Counted from the first letter of the stretch, positions 47,004 to 58,805 are shown. The stretch: 64,000 nucleotides of DNA from Mycoplasmopsis gallinacea (GCF_900660495.1 NZ_LR214950.1:496001-560000), one strand, 5' to 3'. Made by a program: numbers and translations. The notes: a model not told the origin generated them from the letters alone.

Positions 47004-47558
47004 ATGAAACTTTTAGTTTTTATCGAAAACCAATTTAATGACATTGAATTAACTACTCCATTAAGCTATTTAAAAAGAGCAGATAAAAACTTAGAAATTA
47101 CCTATTATCACCCTCATTTATCTAGTGCACATGGACAATACAATATCTCTTATATCCAAAACATTTCAAATCAAGTTGATGATTTAGATTTATATGATGC
47201 TTTCTTTATTCCTGGCGGTAAAGGAGCACAAACACTTAGACAAAACGAAAATTCACTAAAAATCATTAGCTCACTTATTGCTCAAAATAAGCTAGTTTTT
47301 GCAATTTGTGACGCACCAAATGTTTTACTTGAAAACAATTTAATTCCTGAAAAATACGCTTATTCTTCATTCCCTAGCGATTGAAGCACTGCTTACCAAA
47401 ATAGTTTCAGAAGCGAAGGTATGGTCTCTAGAGCTAACAATTTAATTACAGGTAGATGTGCTTTTGCAAGCAATGAATTAGGGCTTACAATGGTTGAAAT
47501 TCTCTATGGAAAAGAAACTGCTAACCTTGTTTCTTTTGGAATGACAGGAAATAAATAA
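47004..47558 (+). CDS. DJ-1/PfpI family protein
   Basis: Predicted protein of 184 residues with the flavodoxin-like DJ-1/PfpI fold: KLLVFIENQFNDIE at the start with conserved Glu8, YDAFFIPGGKGAQTLRQN, the nucleophile elbow FAICDAPNVLLEN with Cys102, and TGRCAFASNELGLTMVEIL near the end. Family members include deglycase-like and stress proteins; the exact activity cannot be read from the sequence. TGA-coded Trp in SDWSTAYQ. It ends the def operon with a terminator. Confidence 0.88.
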
Positions 47559-47560
47559 TC

Positions 47561-47599
47561 AAAAATGAGTATCCTTTTATTCAAGGATACTCATTTTTT
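47561..47599 (+). terminator. terminator of the def operon
   Basis: AAAAATGAGTATCCTT pairs perfectly with AAGGATACTCATTTTT (16 bp) across a six-base loop and is followed by T. Confidence 0.9.
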
Positions 47600-47626
47600 A
47601 CTAAGTTTTGTGCTCTAGAAATTCGC

Positions 47627-47665
47627 AATGATGAATAGCTCTATATTATAGTGTTATTCATCATT
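47627..47665. repeat. inverted repeat between convergent genes
   Basis: AATGATGAATA pairs perfectly with TATTCATCATT across a 17-base spacer. It lies between the def operon and the end of polC and may assist termination on either side. Confidence 0.5.
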
Positions 47666-47750
47666 TTAATTTCAAAAGTGTCATCCTTAATAAACTATTT
47701 CCTTATGCGTAGGAAACAATTTTATTAATGATAGCATTAAAGAGAAATAA

Positions 47751-50700
47751 CTAAAACAATGTCATTTGGTCTGTATCTTGCAGTTCGTCTAAAACTCCCA
47801 TTTCTTTTACAATTCCAAATAAAGTAGAGTTAATTCCAGATCTTTTTGCAAAGTCTTCTTTAGTTCGATATGGTTTTTCTTCTCTGGCTATAATAATTTT
47901 TTCAGCCATAGCTCCACCTAAACCTTTAATTGCTGAAAATGGAGGAATTAAAGCTTTGTTTTGATAATCTATAACTCACTCTTTATCAAGTGACTTAGTT
48001 AATTGGATGTTTGTAATCGTAAACCCTCTAGCATAAAGTTCTCTAGCACATTCAAGCGAAACAATAAGTTCTTCATCTTTAACTTTCTTAGCACTAAGAG
48101 AGCTAAGTTCTTTTAATTTAGCATTAATTTTCTTAGCACCTGGGTCATTTGCCATTACAGTTACGCCAAATTCTTCTACCCTAGTAGTTAAAAATGTTGC
48201 ATAGTAAGCAAGTGGGTGATAAAGCTTGAATCACGCAATTCTTCAAGCCATTAAAACATACGCAGTAGCATGGGCTTTAGGGAACATATAAGCGATTTTC
48301 TTCATACTTTCAATGTATCAATCAGGTACATTATGTTTTTTAAGTTCTACTTCTTGTTCACTTGAGATACCTTTTCCTTTACGCACTTGCTCCATCACTT
48401 TAAATGAATAAAGTGGATCTACACCTTTATTAATTAAATAAACCATAATATCATCACGACAAGAAATAACATCTTTAATGGTCATATTTTTTTCTTTAAT
48501 AAGGGTTTGTGCATTGTTAGTTCACACATCAGTTCCATGTGAAAGCCCTGAAAGCGAAATTAAATCAGCAAAGCTAGTTGGAGCAGCTTCATTAAGCATT
48601 CTTCGTACGAAGTTAGTACCAAATTCAGGAATTCCAAGCGCACCTGTTTTCTCATCACCAATTTGACTTGGCGATATTCCAAGTTCTTTTGTAGAGCTAA
48701 ATAACGACATAACTCTTGGATCTTTTTTCGGTATATCTTTTTTAACATCAATGCCAGTTAATCTTTCAAGCATTCTAATTGCAGTTGGATCTAAGTGACC
48801 TAAAATATCTAATTTTAAGACATTATCATGAATTGCATGGAAATCAAAGTGAGTAGTTTTTCAATCTAAAGCAATATCATCAGCTGGGTAATTTGATGGG
48901 GTAAAATCTTCAACATCATATTCTTTTGGAATAATGATAATTCCCCCTGGGTGTTGCCCTGTTGTTCTTTTAACCCCTTCAATTTTAGTTGAAAGAAAAT
49001 CAATGTAAGCTGTAGAATAAGGCAATCCATATTCTTCAACAGCTTTTTTAATATAGCCATAAGCAGTCTTGTTTTTAATTGTTGAAATTGTACCAGCTCT
49101 AAAAGTATGTGATTCACCAAAAAGTCTTTTAATTTCGTTGTGAATTTCACCTTGGTATTCTCCTGAGAAGTTTAAATCGATATCAGGCACCTTATCCGCA
49201 TTAAACCCAAGGAAGGTCTCGAATGGAATAGTGTGGCCATCTTTATCCATTTTGGTTCCACATTTATCACAATCTTTATCATCTAAGTCAAAACCACTAG
49301 TTACAGTTGTATTTTCCACAAGTTCGAAATTCTTACAGTTGCTACAAATGTAATGCGGTGGAAGTGGATTAACTTCAGTAATCCCTGATAAAGTAGCTAC
49401 AAGTGATGAACCAACACTACCACGACTACCTACTAAATAACCATTATCAAGACTCTTTTTAACTAAAATGTGTGAAATTCAGTAAATAACGTCAAAACCA
49501 TATTTTAAAATTGGTTCAATTTCTTTTTTGATTCTTTCTTCTACAATTTTAGGTAATTTTTCACCATATTTTTCGTGCGCTGTTTTGTAAACTAAATCAG
49601 GTAATTTAGACTTAGAATTATCAAAAATAGGTGTATACAAATCTTTTTTGATAACTTCAATGTTATCATCAATCATCTGATTAATTTTATGAGTGTTTTC
49701 AATAACAACTTCATTTATATCATCCACATTACCTAAGAAAGTAAAAGCTTGCTTCATTTCTTTAGTAGTTAAAAAATGAAGTTGTGGAATTTTTAAAGCT
49801 CCTTCTGCAGCCTTTTGGTAATTAAATAAAAAGTGTGGTACATTACCAATTCCTTTAGCATACACAAGTGGTTTAAAAAATTCTCTATGTTCTTTTCTTT
49901 CATATCTTGCATCACTAATAGCTACAGGGATTTTACCAAGCGATTTAGCCTTTTTGTATAGTTTTTTTAGGCTTATTTCAATTTGCTCACGACTAAATCC
50001 ATCATCAGTAATTAAATGTTCCAAGCTATTTGGTTGTGGGATTTCAACATAATCAAACTTGCTAATAATGCGATCCACATTATCTTCGCTTGAATATAAA
50101 ATTGCATCAATTAATGGGCTTCTAATTCCTCCTGAACCAATTAAAATACCTTCAACACCGATTAAATCTTGATAGAAAAGTTTAGGCCCTTTGAAATATC
50201 TTTGAGTCAGTGACAAAGTAACTAATTTGAATAAGTTTTTCAGTCCAATTTGATTTTTTACAAGCACGGTAATTTGATCTGGTCTTGTTTTTTCATAAAC
50301 TGCTTTAGCTTTGTAATTGTAGAGCTGATCTAAATCATTAATGTCCATTTCTTTGAATTTATTAATAGACTTAATTCATGCTTGAGCAAGAACGTCCGCG
50401 TCATAATCAGCACGGTGAGCTACATTTGAATCATATAAAACACCTAAGTTAGAACAAAAATCACCAAGTGAGTGTTTTGATTTTTCTTGGAATAAAATCC
50501 TACTTACCATAAGCGAGTCAATATAGACTGTATTTGGATAAGGAATATTATTTTGCTTAAACTTTTCTAAAATGAAGTTCATATCGAATTTAGCATTGTG
50601 GGCAATTGCGATCCGATTATTTAAAATTTCATAAATTTTTTGTAAACCTTCTTGAAGTTCAAGCCCTTCTTTTTCAAGCATTTGGTCAGTAATTTTAGTA

Positions 50701-52118
50701 AGTCCAATAGTAAAAGCAGAAAGTTTCTCGCTTGCTTTAATGAAAAATTGGAATTTTTCAGCTACCATTCCATTTCTTACAATTGAACCCCCGAATTCAA
50801 TAATTTCACCAAAAGTTGCTGAAAGATTAGTGGTTTCAATATCGAAAGCGATATATTCATTAGCTTCTAAAAGAGAATTTTGATATTCATTTAAAATAGC
50901 TCTATGGTTCTCGTCAATGACACTAAAACTTACCCCGTAAATAGGTTTGATTCCTTCTTTTTTAGCACTTGCAAAGAATTTAGGGAAAGATTGCACACTG
51001 TTTGAATCCACAATTGCTACTGATTTATGTCCGTATTTTTTAGCAAGCTCAACAATTTCATTAGCTTCCATAATTCCGTCCATAACATTCATTTTACTTT
51101 TAGTATTTAATTCAATTCTTTTTACTTCTTCTTCATCATCACCAATTTCTGAAATGATATCATCATAAGGTTTTAAGAAGCTAACTTTAATGGTTTTTAC
51201 ACTTGTATCATAGCTCCGATTATCAACCATTCCGTAAACATCAACACTTTGGCCTACTTTAAAAGTTTCCTCATCTTTGAGTGGTTCATTTCTAAAATAA
51301 GTTAAAGAAATAGCATCTTTATAATCGGTGACGCTATATTTGTAGATAAAAAAGGTTCCTCGATCAATGAGCTCATATTTATAAATTAACCCTTGAAAAT
51401 TTACATAATAATTGTCAGGAATATCTTCAAGTTTATTAATCTCACTAATTGCAACAGGGATATAGTTTTGATTTTTAAGCCTTGCATTGTAGTTTGAAAA
51501 TCTTTTGGTTCTTGCAACTTTAGATTCAAAAGAATCTTCTTCAAATTTATTGTTTTGCTCCATTTCTTTAATTAATGAAGAAAGGTTTTTATGTTCAAGT
51601 TCTCTAGCTGGAGTTTCAAAATAAACAATTTCTAAATCGAATTTGTTTATTCCATAAAAATACATTTTGTCTTTAATTAACTCTTCAATATCGTGTAGAA
51701 AAAGCGGGTCATTAATAAAACTTTGTTTAATTACTCATTTTTGAGCTCCTGATTTAAATTCTCAAGAATTAAGGTTAATAATGCTCTTTGTAAAATCTTT
51801 AAAACAATTAGTTTCACGAATAATTTCTTTTAAATAATTCTTAATTTCAGGCTCTTCAATTGAATAATTAAGAATTTCAAAATGAGGCTGCATTAAAAAC
51901 CCTCTTGTTTCGCCATAGTAGCTCATTTTAGCTAATAAAATCGAAAAATCATTGATTTTTGGTAAATATGGCATTGTAAAAGTGATGTCCATTTTTTTAT
52001 CTTTTTCATAAAGAATAACATCTTTAATTCTTGTTTCTTTAAGTGACTCAAGTGTATTTAAACTAATTTCTTGAGCAAAGCTAGAGAAATTTTTATGTGT
52101 ATAAAAAGCTTTGTACAT
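47751..52118 (-). CDS. polC: DNA polymerase III PolC-type
   Basis: Replicative DNA polymerase with proofreading. The protein has 1,455 residues, typical of mollicute PolC. In order: N-terminal and OB-fold parts (to about 330), first part of the PHP domain ([20 protein letters not shown]), 3'-5' exonuclease inserted at about 420-590 ([20 protein letters not shown]), second PHP part ([20 protein letters not shown]), polymerase core with a four-Cys zinc motif, and [12 protein letters not shown] at about 976 carrying catalytic Asp residues, ending in helix-hairpin-helix ([14 protein letters not shown]). The ribosome binding site GGAGGG overlaps the cdsA stop, so both are coupled. Confidence 0.96.
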
Positions 52119-52127
52119 AAATCCCTC

Positions 52128-53159
52128 CTAAATAGTTGTAAAAATCATAATTAAACTTCAAAAACAAAACACAGTAGCTATGCTATCTAATCGATCAAGC
52201 AATCCTCCATGCCCTTTTAATATAGAAGAAAAGTCCTTAATTTCACATCATCTTTTAACAATTGAGAAATATAAATCACCAAAAAGCGCAATCAAAGGCG
52301 CAAACACTAAAAATGAATTAAAGGTAATTACATATTTAGTTCCTGAAGTAAAGAATAATGAATATGGGTTTTCTTCACCTTTGAAAATTTCTTTTGTTGC
52401 AAAAATAAGCACAAGTGCACCTACAAAAGAAAGTACATATCCGACAATAGCTCCTTCTCAAGTTTTTTTAGGGCTAACTGCAGGTGCTAATTTTTTCTCA
52501 AAGAATTTGTGTCCAAGGAGCAATCCTCCAAAAAATCCACCCATGTCATAAAATGTAGAAATAAGAATAAAAAGAATAATAAAAATCATTCCTGTTTTAG
52601 TGCTTAAAAGAGCAAATAATGTTTTAATAAAGGCAAATAAAATAAATAATGAAAGCATAAATGAAATCGATTTATTTAATAAATTTCCTAAAATTGCTTG
52701 TTTTCTAAGCATTGCATATCTAATTATAGAAAATGATAATCCACCTAAAAGAGGAATTAAAAAGATGGTAAAGTCTTTGTTAATAATCTCTGTAAAAATA
52801 GATGTAATTTGATGTTTTTCAAGTCCAATAAGAATATCTTTAGTCCTACCAAATCATAGTTTGTTTGTGTAATCTGGACTAACAAAAAGTAGCCCTAGTA
52901 AAATTACTGCAAAAATAATGCTCACATATAGATTTTCAAGGTATGCTCTTGTGAGTTCAAAAAAGATTCATCCAATTAAAATTGATGAAATAATAATTGC
53001 AGGAATTCTTAATGCTAAAAATCCGTTTCCTACTAAATCATAGTGATAAAAGGAAATTCTTAAGAAGGTAAATAAACCAATAAAAACAGCTACCATTACA
53101 ATTGAAGGAATAAGTCTACCCATTAAAAATTCTTTATTTTTTAACTTGCTAAAATTCAT
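52128..53159 (-). CDS. cdsA: phosphatidate cytidylyltransferase
   Basis: Makes CDP-diacylglycerol from phosphatidic acid and CTP, the branch point of phospholipid synthesis. The protein has 343 residues with about nine membrane segments. The C-terminal half has the family signature: SPKKTWEGAIVGY followed by ALFGDLYFSIVKRWCEIKDF and KGHGGLLDRLDS. TGA-coded Trp in KTWEG and KRWCE. No Shine-Dalgarno sequence was found; a minus-strand TATAAT ends 6 nt before the ATG, so the mRNA is probably leaderless. It is cotranscribed with polC. Confidence 0.93.
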
Positions 53160-53165
53160 ATAATG

Positions 53166-53171
53166 ATTATA
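53166..53171 (-). promoter_or_regulatory. -10 box of a leaderless promoter (cdsA)
   Basis: TATAAT on the minus strand ends 6 nt before the cdsA ATG at 53159, with no Shine-Dalgarno sequence. Confidence 0.6.
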
Positions 53172-53272
53172 TGATATTTGAATAAAAAAGTTTGAAATTA
53201 GCTCATTTGCTATTGTTTTGCTTTTTAAATGTTAATTTATAACTATTCGATAATATAAAAGTGCAAATTATA

Positions 53273-53278
53273 TATAAT
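53273..53278 (+). promoter_or_regulatory. -10 box upstream of the gene at 53315
   Basis: TATAAT lies 36 nt before the ATG, leaving room for the strong ribosome binding site GAGGGGG. This gene thus has a normal leader, in contrast with the divergent cdsA. Confidence 0.5.
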
Positions 53279-53314
53279 TTGAGTAGTTAAAAATTAAGAT
53301 AAAGAGGGGGTGAA

Positions 53315-54511
53315 ATGAGAAAAAAGATAAGCGAAAAAGGTAAAGCTTTTAAAAAGTTAGTTAAAAATGTTTTTAAACCTGTTGCTACAGCAATTCCTGT
53401 TATTGTTATTATTGCAATTATAGGTTTTATTGTATGAGGCGCATATAATGCTGATTGAAACTTTTCAAAAGTCAATTATGTACCAATAGTTGCTGGTTGA
53501 TTAGGTGGAGGATTAATCGGAGGTTATGTTCTTCTTGCTACCGCTTATTTCGGATTAAGATACACAGTGTATAAAGGTAACTTCATTATAGAAGTAGAAA
53601 AATCAGTAAATCAATTTGTTTTAGAGCCTTTAACTGAATTCTTTGATAGTAGAGAAAGCAAATTTAGAGAATTCTGTGTCAAAGATGAAAAAGTAAGGGT
53701 AAGCAATAAATTAACTGAAGAAAAAATTCACACTGCTTCTAATACTGTCAAAAACTCGCAAGAAACAGTTGCAGCACAAGGAAAAGGGGATTTTAATAGG
53801 CTAAGACTTGGTTTTGCTCAAGAAAATCCTATTGGGGTCGAAGATGCAAATAACAGCCTTATTGTTCAAAAAGACGCTAATTCTACTATTGCTGCAAAAG
53901 AAAAATCTAGTGGTGCAGCTTCAGGCGCAAGCAATACAGTTGTAAAAAATAATGACTTTGACCAAAAAAATGAAGTAAAAAATACTGAGAAAATTGAATA
54001 TGAATTAGTAGAAATGAATCTTGAGCTAGAAGATGTAAGAGATAAATTGATTCAAGTTGTATTCAATAAAATTAAAGATCGTTATAGTGAGTCAGCACTT
54101 ATTAAACATTATGAAGGTTTCTTAGTTCTTAAAGATAAATATTTTAATGTAAAAGATGAGGAAAATGATAATCCTAACTTTAAAAATAAAAATATCATGA
54201 GGTTTCCAAAAAGAAATATTCAACCTGTAAAAGTAGAAGGTCTTGTTTCTGTTTATTCTTCAGATCTAGAACCTATTGTAAGAAACAAAGATAAAGAGCA
54301 AGATGAAAAAACAATGGATAAAGCTTTAATTAATTTATTAAGCAAGTATATTGTTTCATTAATGAAAAATCTATATACTCTTAATGATGTTTTAGGCAAT
54401 AAAGGAAATAAAAATTATAAAAACGAAAACGATCAAGGTAGAATTACTCCAGCTGATTGACAAACACTTCAAAATGTATCTAGAGCTTTATTAGATATTC
54501 ACGATAAATAG
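53315..54511 (+). CDS. two-helix membrane protein of unknown function
   Basis: Predicted protein of 398 residues, not recognised. A basic N-terminus precedes two hydrophobic helices (about 27-48 and 61-84, with the Gly-rich WLGGGLIGGYVLL), after which about 310 residues are hydrophilic and probably cytoplasmic. The middle has a Ser/Ala/Asn-rich low-complexity stretch (about 140-200). The ribosome binding site AAAGAGGGGG is very strong. It is monocistronic, with its own promoter and terminator, and lies between cdsA (divergent) and ffh. Confidence 0.8.
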
Positions 54512-54531
54512 CAAATTATTGACTTTATAAT

Positions 54532-54556
54532 CCATTTCTTTATGAAATGGGTTTTT
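54532..54556 (+). terminator. terminator of the gene at 53315
   Basis: CCATTTC pairs with GAAATGG across a five-base loop and is followed by GTTTTT. Confidence 0.75.
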
Positions 54557-54727
54557 ATTACAAGCTCGAATGTTTTAAAACTTAAAAATACAAAAATAAC
54601 TATTCATGTTTTTAATACACTAATTGATATATTCCGTCTTATTAAAAATTTCACATTTTTGCTATTCTTTTCAAATAAAAAACAAAATATTAGTTTATAA
54701 AATATGCTTTATTTAATTTTTATTATT

Positions 54728-54733
54728 TATAAT
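54728..54733 (+). promoter_or_regulatory. -10 box of a leaderless promoter (ffh)
   Basis: TATAAT ends 7 nt before the ATG of ffh at 54741. The sequence from -10 to ATG is identical to that of the gene at 1808. Confidence 0.6.
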
Positions 54734-54740
54734 TTTAAAT

Positions 54741-56105
54741 ATGATTAATTTTTTAGAAAAAAGAATGCAAAAAGCCTTAGCAAAAATGGCTAAAAAAACT
54801 GTCCTTAAAGAGGAAGATATAATTGAAATTACAAGAGAAGTAAGAATGGCTCTTTTAGAAGCTGACGTTAACTTGAAAGTTGTTAAAGAATTTATTGCTA
54901 ACGTTAAAGAAAAAGCTCTTTCTACTGAAATTATTGGTAAATTAAACCCTTCACAACAAATGATTAAAATTTTCCATGAAGAACTTGTAAGAATTCTTGG
55001 TGGAGAAGTTAAAGAAATTAAAATTGACAAAAAACCTTATATTATTATGATGTGTGGGCTTCAAGGGTCAGGAAAAACTACAACAGTAGCAAAATTAGCT
55101 TACTACCTTAAAAAGAAAAAACAAGTAGAAAAGCCCCTTTTAGTTGCTGGTGATATTTATCGTCCAGCTGCTGTAGATCAGCTTGTTACTTTGGCTAAAA
55201 GCATCCAAATGGATTATTTTGAAAAAGGAACTAGCGTTCCTGTGGATCAAATTATCCAAGAAGCTTTAAAATATGCTAAAGAAAATGGAAATGACTTGAT
55301 TTTAATTGATACTGCAGGGCGTTTGTCAATTGATGAAAAACTTATGCAAGAGTTAAAAGATGCTAAGAAAGTAGCTCATCCAGATGAAATTTTCTTTGTT
55401 GCCGACTCTCTTTCAGGTCAAGATATCATCAATGTTGCTTCAACTTTCAACGAAAATCTTAAATTAACAGGGACAATTATTATAAAACTTGATTCAGATG
55501 CTCGTGGTGGAGCTGCATTCAGTTTAAGAAGTGTTTTAAACTTGCCAATTCGTTTCATCGGGACTGGAGAAAAAGTCTCTAACTTAGATCTTTTCTACCC
55601 AGATAGAATGGCAGATAGAATTTTAGGTATGGGCGATGTAATGGGTCTTATTGAAAAAGCTCAAGACGTTATTGATGCTTCAAAAGCTGAAAAAATGATG
55701 ATGAAAATGTTCAGTGGAGAATTTACTCTAGATGATTTAATGGAACAAATTTCTCAAATTAAAAACTTAGGTAAATTTTCTAAGATCTTAAAAATGCTTC
55801 CAGGAAATCTTAGTTCAAAAATATCTGAATCACAAATGGAAAAAGCTGAAGAAAAATTTGCTCTTTATCAAATTTTAATTTCTTCAATGACTAAAAAAGA
55901 AAGACAAAATCCTAAATTATTGAAACAAGCTTCTCGTAAAGAAAGAATCTTAAAAGGAAGCGGAAGAACTGCTCAAGAATACAATAAATTATTAAATGAT
56001 TTTGATGCTATGTCAAAGAGAATGCAAGATATGGCTAAAAACATTAAAAACGGTAATTTTGGCGGATTCGGTGGTTTAGGTGGCTTAGGCGGTGGAATGT
56101 TTTAG
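54741..56105 (+). CDS. ffh: signal recognition particle protein
   Basis: GTPase that binds signal peptides and the SRP RNA and targets proteins to the membrane. The protein has 454 residues. The N domain is followed by the G domain with GLQGSGKTTT (about 106-115), GDIYRPAAVDQL, DTAGR (about 190) and IIKLDSDARGGAAFS, then the Met-rich M domain with GMGDVMGLIEKAQ and MTKKERQNPKLL. It ends in the Gly-rich tail GGFGGLGGLGGGMF. There is no Shine-Dalgarno sequence and a TATAAT box 7 nt upstream, so it is probably leaderless. A terminator follows. Confidence 0.97.
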   Translation: MINFLEKRMQKALAKMAKKTVLKEEDIIEITREVRMALLEADVNLKVVKEFIANVKEKALSTEIIGKLNPSQQMIKIFHEELVRILGGEVKEIKIDKKPYIIMMCGLQGSGKTTTVAKLAYYLKKKKQVEKPLLVAGDIYRPAAVDQLVTLAKSIQMDYFEKGTSVPVDQIIQEALKYAKENGNDLILIDTAGRLSIDEKLMQELKDAKKVAHPDEIFFVADSLSGQDIINVASTFNENLKLTGTIIIKLDSDARGGAAFSLRSVLNLPIRFIGTGEKVSNLDLFYPDRMADRILGMGDVMGLIEKAQDVIDASKAEKMMMKMFSGEFTLDDLMEQISQIKNLGKFSKILKMLPGNLSSKISESQMEKAEEKFALYQILISSMTKKERQNPKLLKQASRKERILKGSGRTAQEYNKLLNDFDAMSKRMQDMAKNIKNGNFGGFGGLGGLGGGMF

Positions 56106-56132
56106 TACCTGCTAAGCTCTCAAATTTGTATA

Positions 56133-56157
56133 AAAAACTTCCTTTGGGAGGTTTTTA
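56133..56157 (+). terminator. terminator of ffh
   Basis: AAAACTTCC pairs with GGAGGTTTT (one G-T pair) across a short loop and is followed by T residues. Confidence 0.75.
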
Positions 56158-56211
56158 TTTTGCAAATTTGGAGGACTTGGCTTAAGGATGCTCCATAAAT
56201 TCTTTTTTAGT

Positions 56212-56378
56212 TTGACACTTTTAAGAACTATAAATATGAAGCTCGATTGTAATTTGCATTGCAACGCCGGGGTTAAAAAACACAAGAAAAAAGCATGGTT
56301 ATATAAACTAGGATGCGAAATATTGACACAACCATATTTCGCGTCCTAGTTTACCTAGTTTAATTAGAAGATTTTTTT
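56212..56378 (+). ncRNA. candidate structured RNA upstream of the amylase gene
   Basis: This part of the 333-bp gap after ffh has a promoter-like pair, TTGACA (56212-56217) and TATGAA (56235-56240) 17 nt apart, a GC-richer stretch (GCAACGCCGGGG near 56270), a 19-bp hairpin with one G-T pair (56305-56323 with 56334-56352) and a T7 run (56372-56378). GGTT at 56297-56300 can pair with AACC in the hairpin loop, which would make a pseudoknot. I do not recognise it as SRP RNA, tmRNA or a known riboswitch. No open frame lies here. Confidence 0.4.
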
Positions 56379-56426
56379 GCTACCTTGATGTATCAAATAT
56401 GAACATCCTTTTAATGCATTAAAATT

Positions 56427-56432
56427 TATAAT
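56427..56432 (+). promoter_or_regulatory. -10 box of a leaderless promoter (amylase)
   Basis: TATAAT ends 6 nt before the ATG at 56439, with no Shine-Dalgarno sequence. Confidence 0.6.
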
Positions 56433-56438
56433 ATTAAT

Positions 56439-58271
56439 ATGAAAATAAAATTATTTTTGAATGCATTTGCTTTATCCATGCCACTTATTAGTGTAATAAG
56501 TTGCAAACCGCAAGAAAATAAACAATTAAAACTTTGAGGTGATGATAAATTTAATGCCAAAATCAATTTAAATAAATTAAGTTATGTTTCAGATTTGGAA
56601 AATGTTAATTTTATCGCACCTTTTAACCATCAAATCGAAAAATCAAATACTATGTACCAATTAACAGTGTATAGTTTTGCAGATGGTAATAATGATGGAA
56701 TTGGTGATTTTATAGGACTTGCGAATAATTTAGATTATTTTGTAAATTTAGGAATTGACACTCTTTATTTATCACCAATACATCCAGCTAGTTCTTATCA
56801 TGGATATGACGTTATTGATTATTGTGATGTAGCACCTGAACTTGGTGGAATGGAAGCTTTTGATAATTTCTTAATAAAAGCACATCAAAAAGGTATAAGA
56901 GTTGTTTTAGACATGGTTATCAATCACACATCTTATGAGCATCCTTGATTTCAAAAAGCCTTATCAGGTGATGCTAAATACCAAAAATATTATCGCTTTT
57001 ATGAAAAAGGAACTCAGCCTAATGATGATAAAAAATATGGAATCGATGATTCTTGACTTAGAAATTTATTTTTTAACGTAGATAAAAACATTCCTGCTAC
57101 TGATAAAACATATGTTGCAACATTTTGAGCTGGAATGCCTGATTTAAATTTAGATAATCCTGATTTATATCAAGAAATTATGAATATACATCAATTTTGA
57201 ATCAAAAAAGGTGTGGATGGATTTAGATATGATGCTTTTTATCATATTTGAGATGGTGAAAACCCAAATGAACCATCCGATTCTAATGGGCAAAAAACTG
57301 CAAAATTATTTGCTGATATAAGAGATTCTATTACACCTATTTACTTAGAAAATAATTTAGGTTTTTCATCACCACTTTTATTTGGTGAGTGATGAGAAGA
57401 ACCAGAAAAAGCATCTAAATATTTTAAACATAACAACAAAGATGCATTAAGTACAGTTATAGATGGAGCAAGATTTAAAAACTCTAGAACAATTTCATTC
57501 AAGTCAGCAGATGAAATTGATTTAAAAAACTTTTTAAATAATATTGATGAAAATTATGAAGTTTCTTCAAGATACTGAATTCCGTTTTTAGATAACCATG
57601 ATGTCAATAGATGAATTTTAAATGGAGCTAGCGATATTGAATATAAAATTGATCCAAATAATCCTAAAATTTCAAAAGATTTGATTAATTATCAAAAGTA
57701 TGGATTAATTGCTTTATTATCAAGAGGAGGACTGCCAACTCTTTATAATGGAAACGAATTAGGTATGTTTGGTGGCCCAAAAAGTAAAGGTGATAACTAT
57801 GTTAGAGAAGCATTTCCGTGAAATGATTCTAAAAAACAAGTTAATTTTTATGAAAGACGAAGTGGAAAAGATTCATCAATTATAAAAGTTGGTAACTCAA
57901 AAGGGATTGAATCAATTGAGGCACAAATAAACAACCCTCATTCAATTTATAATTTCACAGCTAATATACTCAAAATAAGAAAAGAATATGATTCAATTAA
58001 AAAACAGGATACTAAATATATTGCACCTTTTGCTGAGGTAATTAACGCAAATTATATTGTTAATAACTTAAATAACATCACGCTAAGAAAAAATGAAAAT
58101 GGTAGTTATATTTTATTTGCTTACAACCCTAAAAGACAATTTAAATTTGCAATAAAAGAGAATTTTAAAATTAAAAAAATCTTGCTAAACGAAAACATAG
58201 AAATAGAGGGTAATTTAATAAATGGAAAACAAGAAGGTGCTTTTGGAATTTTTGAAATAAGCGAAAAGTAA
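56439..58271 (+). CDS. alpha-amylase family lipoprotein (GH13)
   Basis: Surface glycoside hydrolase of 610 residues. The signal peptide ends in the lipobox VISC with Cys22. The GH13 barrel starts at MYQLTVYSFADGNNDGIGDF. The four conserved regions are DMVINHT (about 158), GFRYDAFY with the nucleophile Asp (about 260), LFGEWWEE with the acid/base Glu (about 314) and FLDNHDVNR (about 384). The sequence resembles oligo-1,6-glucosidase/alpha-glucosidase members as much as classic amylase; the exact bond cannot be told. TGA-coded Trp throughout. It precedes sugar ABC transporter genes, so it probably trims glycogen or maltodextrins at the surface for uptake. Confidence 0.92.
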
Positions 58272-58295
58272 ACTTGTATATACAAGTGCTTTTTA
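58272..58295 (+). terminator. terminator of the amylase gene
   Basis: The palindrome ACTTGTATATACAAGT is followed by GCTTTTT. Confidence 0.6.
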
Positions 58296-58379
58296 ATACT
58301 GTAAGTATAAGAAAAAATTCTTGTATAAATAAATATCGATAGAAAAGAATAAAATTATAGATATGGAAACATTACTATT

Positions 58380-58805
58380 ATGATAAAAAGAGAAAAACTA
58401 AACTGAAAAACGCGATTTAGATACTTTTGATTAGGAAAAAGACCAAGAGAAAGAAAGTCTTTACCTAAAATAGTTGAATATTTATATATGATTTTTGCAA
58501 ATATCATCTTACTTATCTTTACAATTTTAGTAATTTGAGAAATTTTTGCTTTTAAATCATCTGAAAATGAAAGTTTAGCTGAAAATTTTAATTTATATGG
58601 TTGAAGAATTCTAATAAGCTTAGCTTCTTTTGGATATATAACTATAATTTTGTGTTCAATTCATATTTTCTATATTTTAAGCAAAACTGAATTTTATAAA
58701 TGAAGTGGAATTTTAGGCGTTGTTTTTTCTTTACTAGGACTTTCTCCTATTGCATTATTTTTCTTAATGGTATCTTATTCCAAAAATGAAATTGCTTTTT
58801 ATTAA
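58380..58805 (+). CDS. small membrane protein next to the sugar ABC genes
   Basis: Predicted protein of 141 residues, not recognised: a basic Trp-containing N-terminus (about 35 residues, two Trp from TGA) and three hydrophobic segments (about 38-56, 76-98 and 104-128). The ribosome binding site is weak. A seven-codon upstream frame (58363-58386) ends on a stop that overlaps this ATG, which could couple translation. It lies 35 bp before the sugar-binding lipoprotein gene. It could assist the transporter, but nothing in the sequence shows this. Confidence 0.65.

Noticed and set aside
56212-56378. SRP RNA (ffs) next to ffh.
   Set aside because: The conserved SRP apical loop sequences (GTCAGG with GGAA and GCAGC) are not present.
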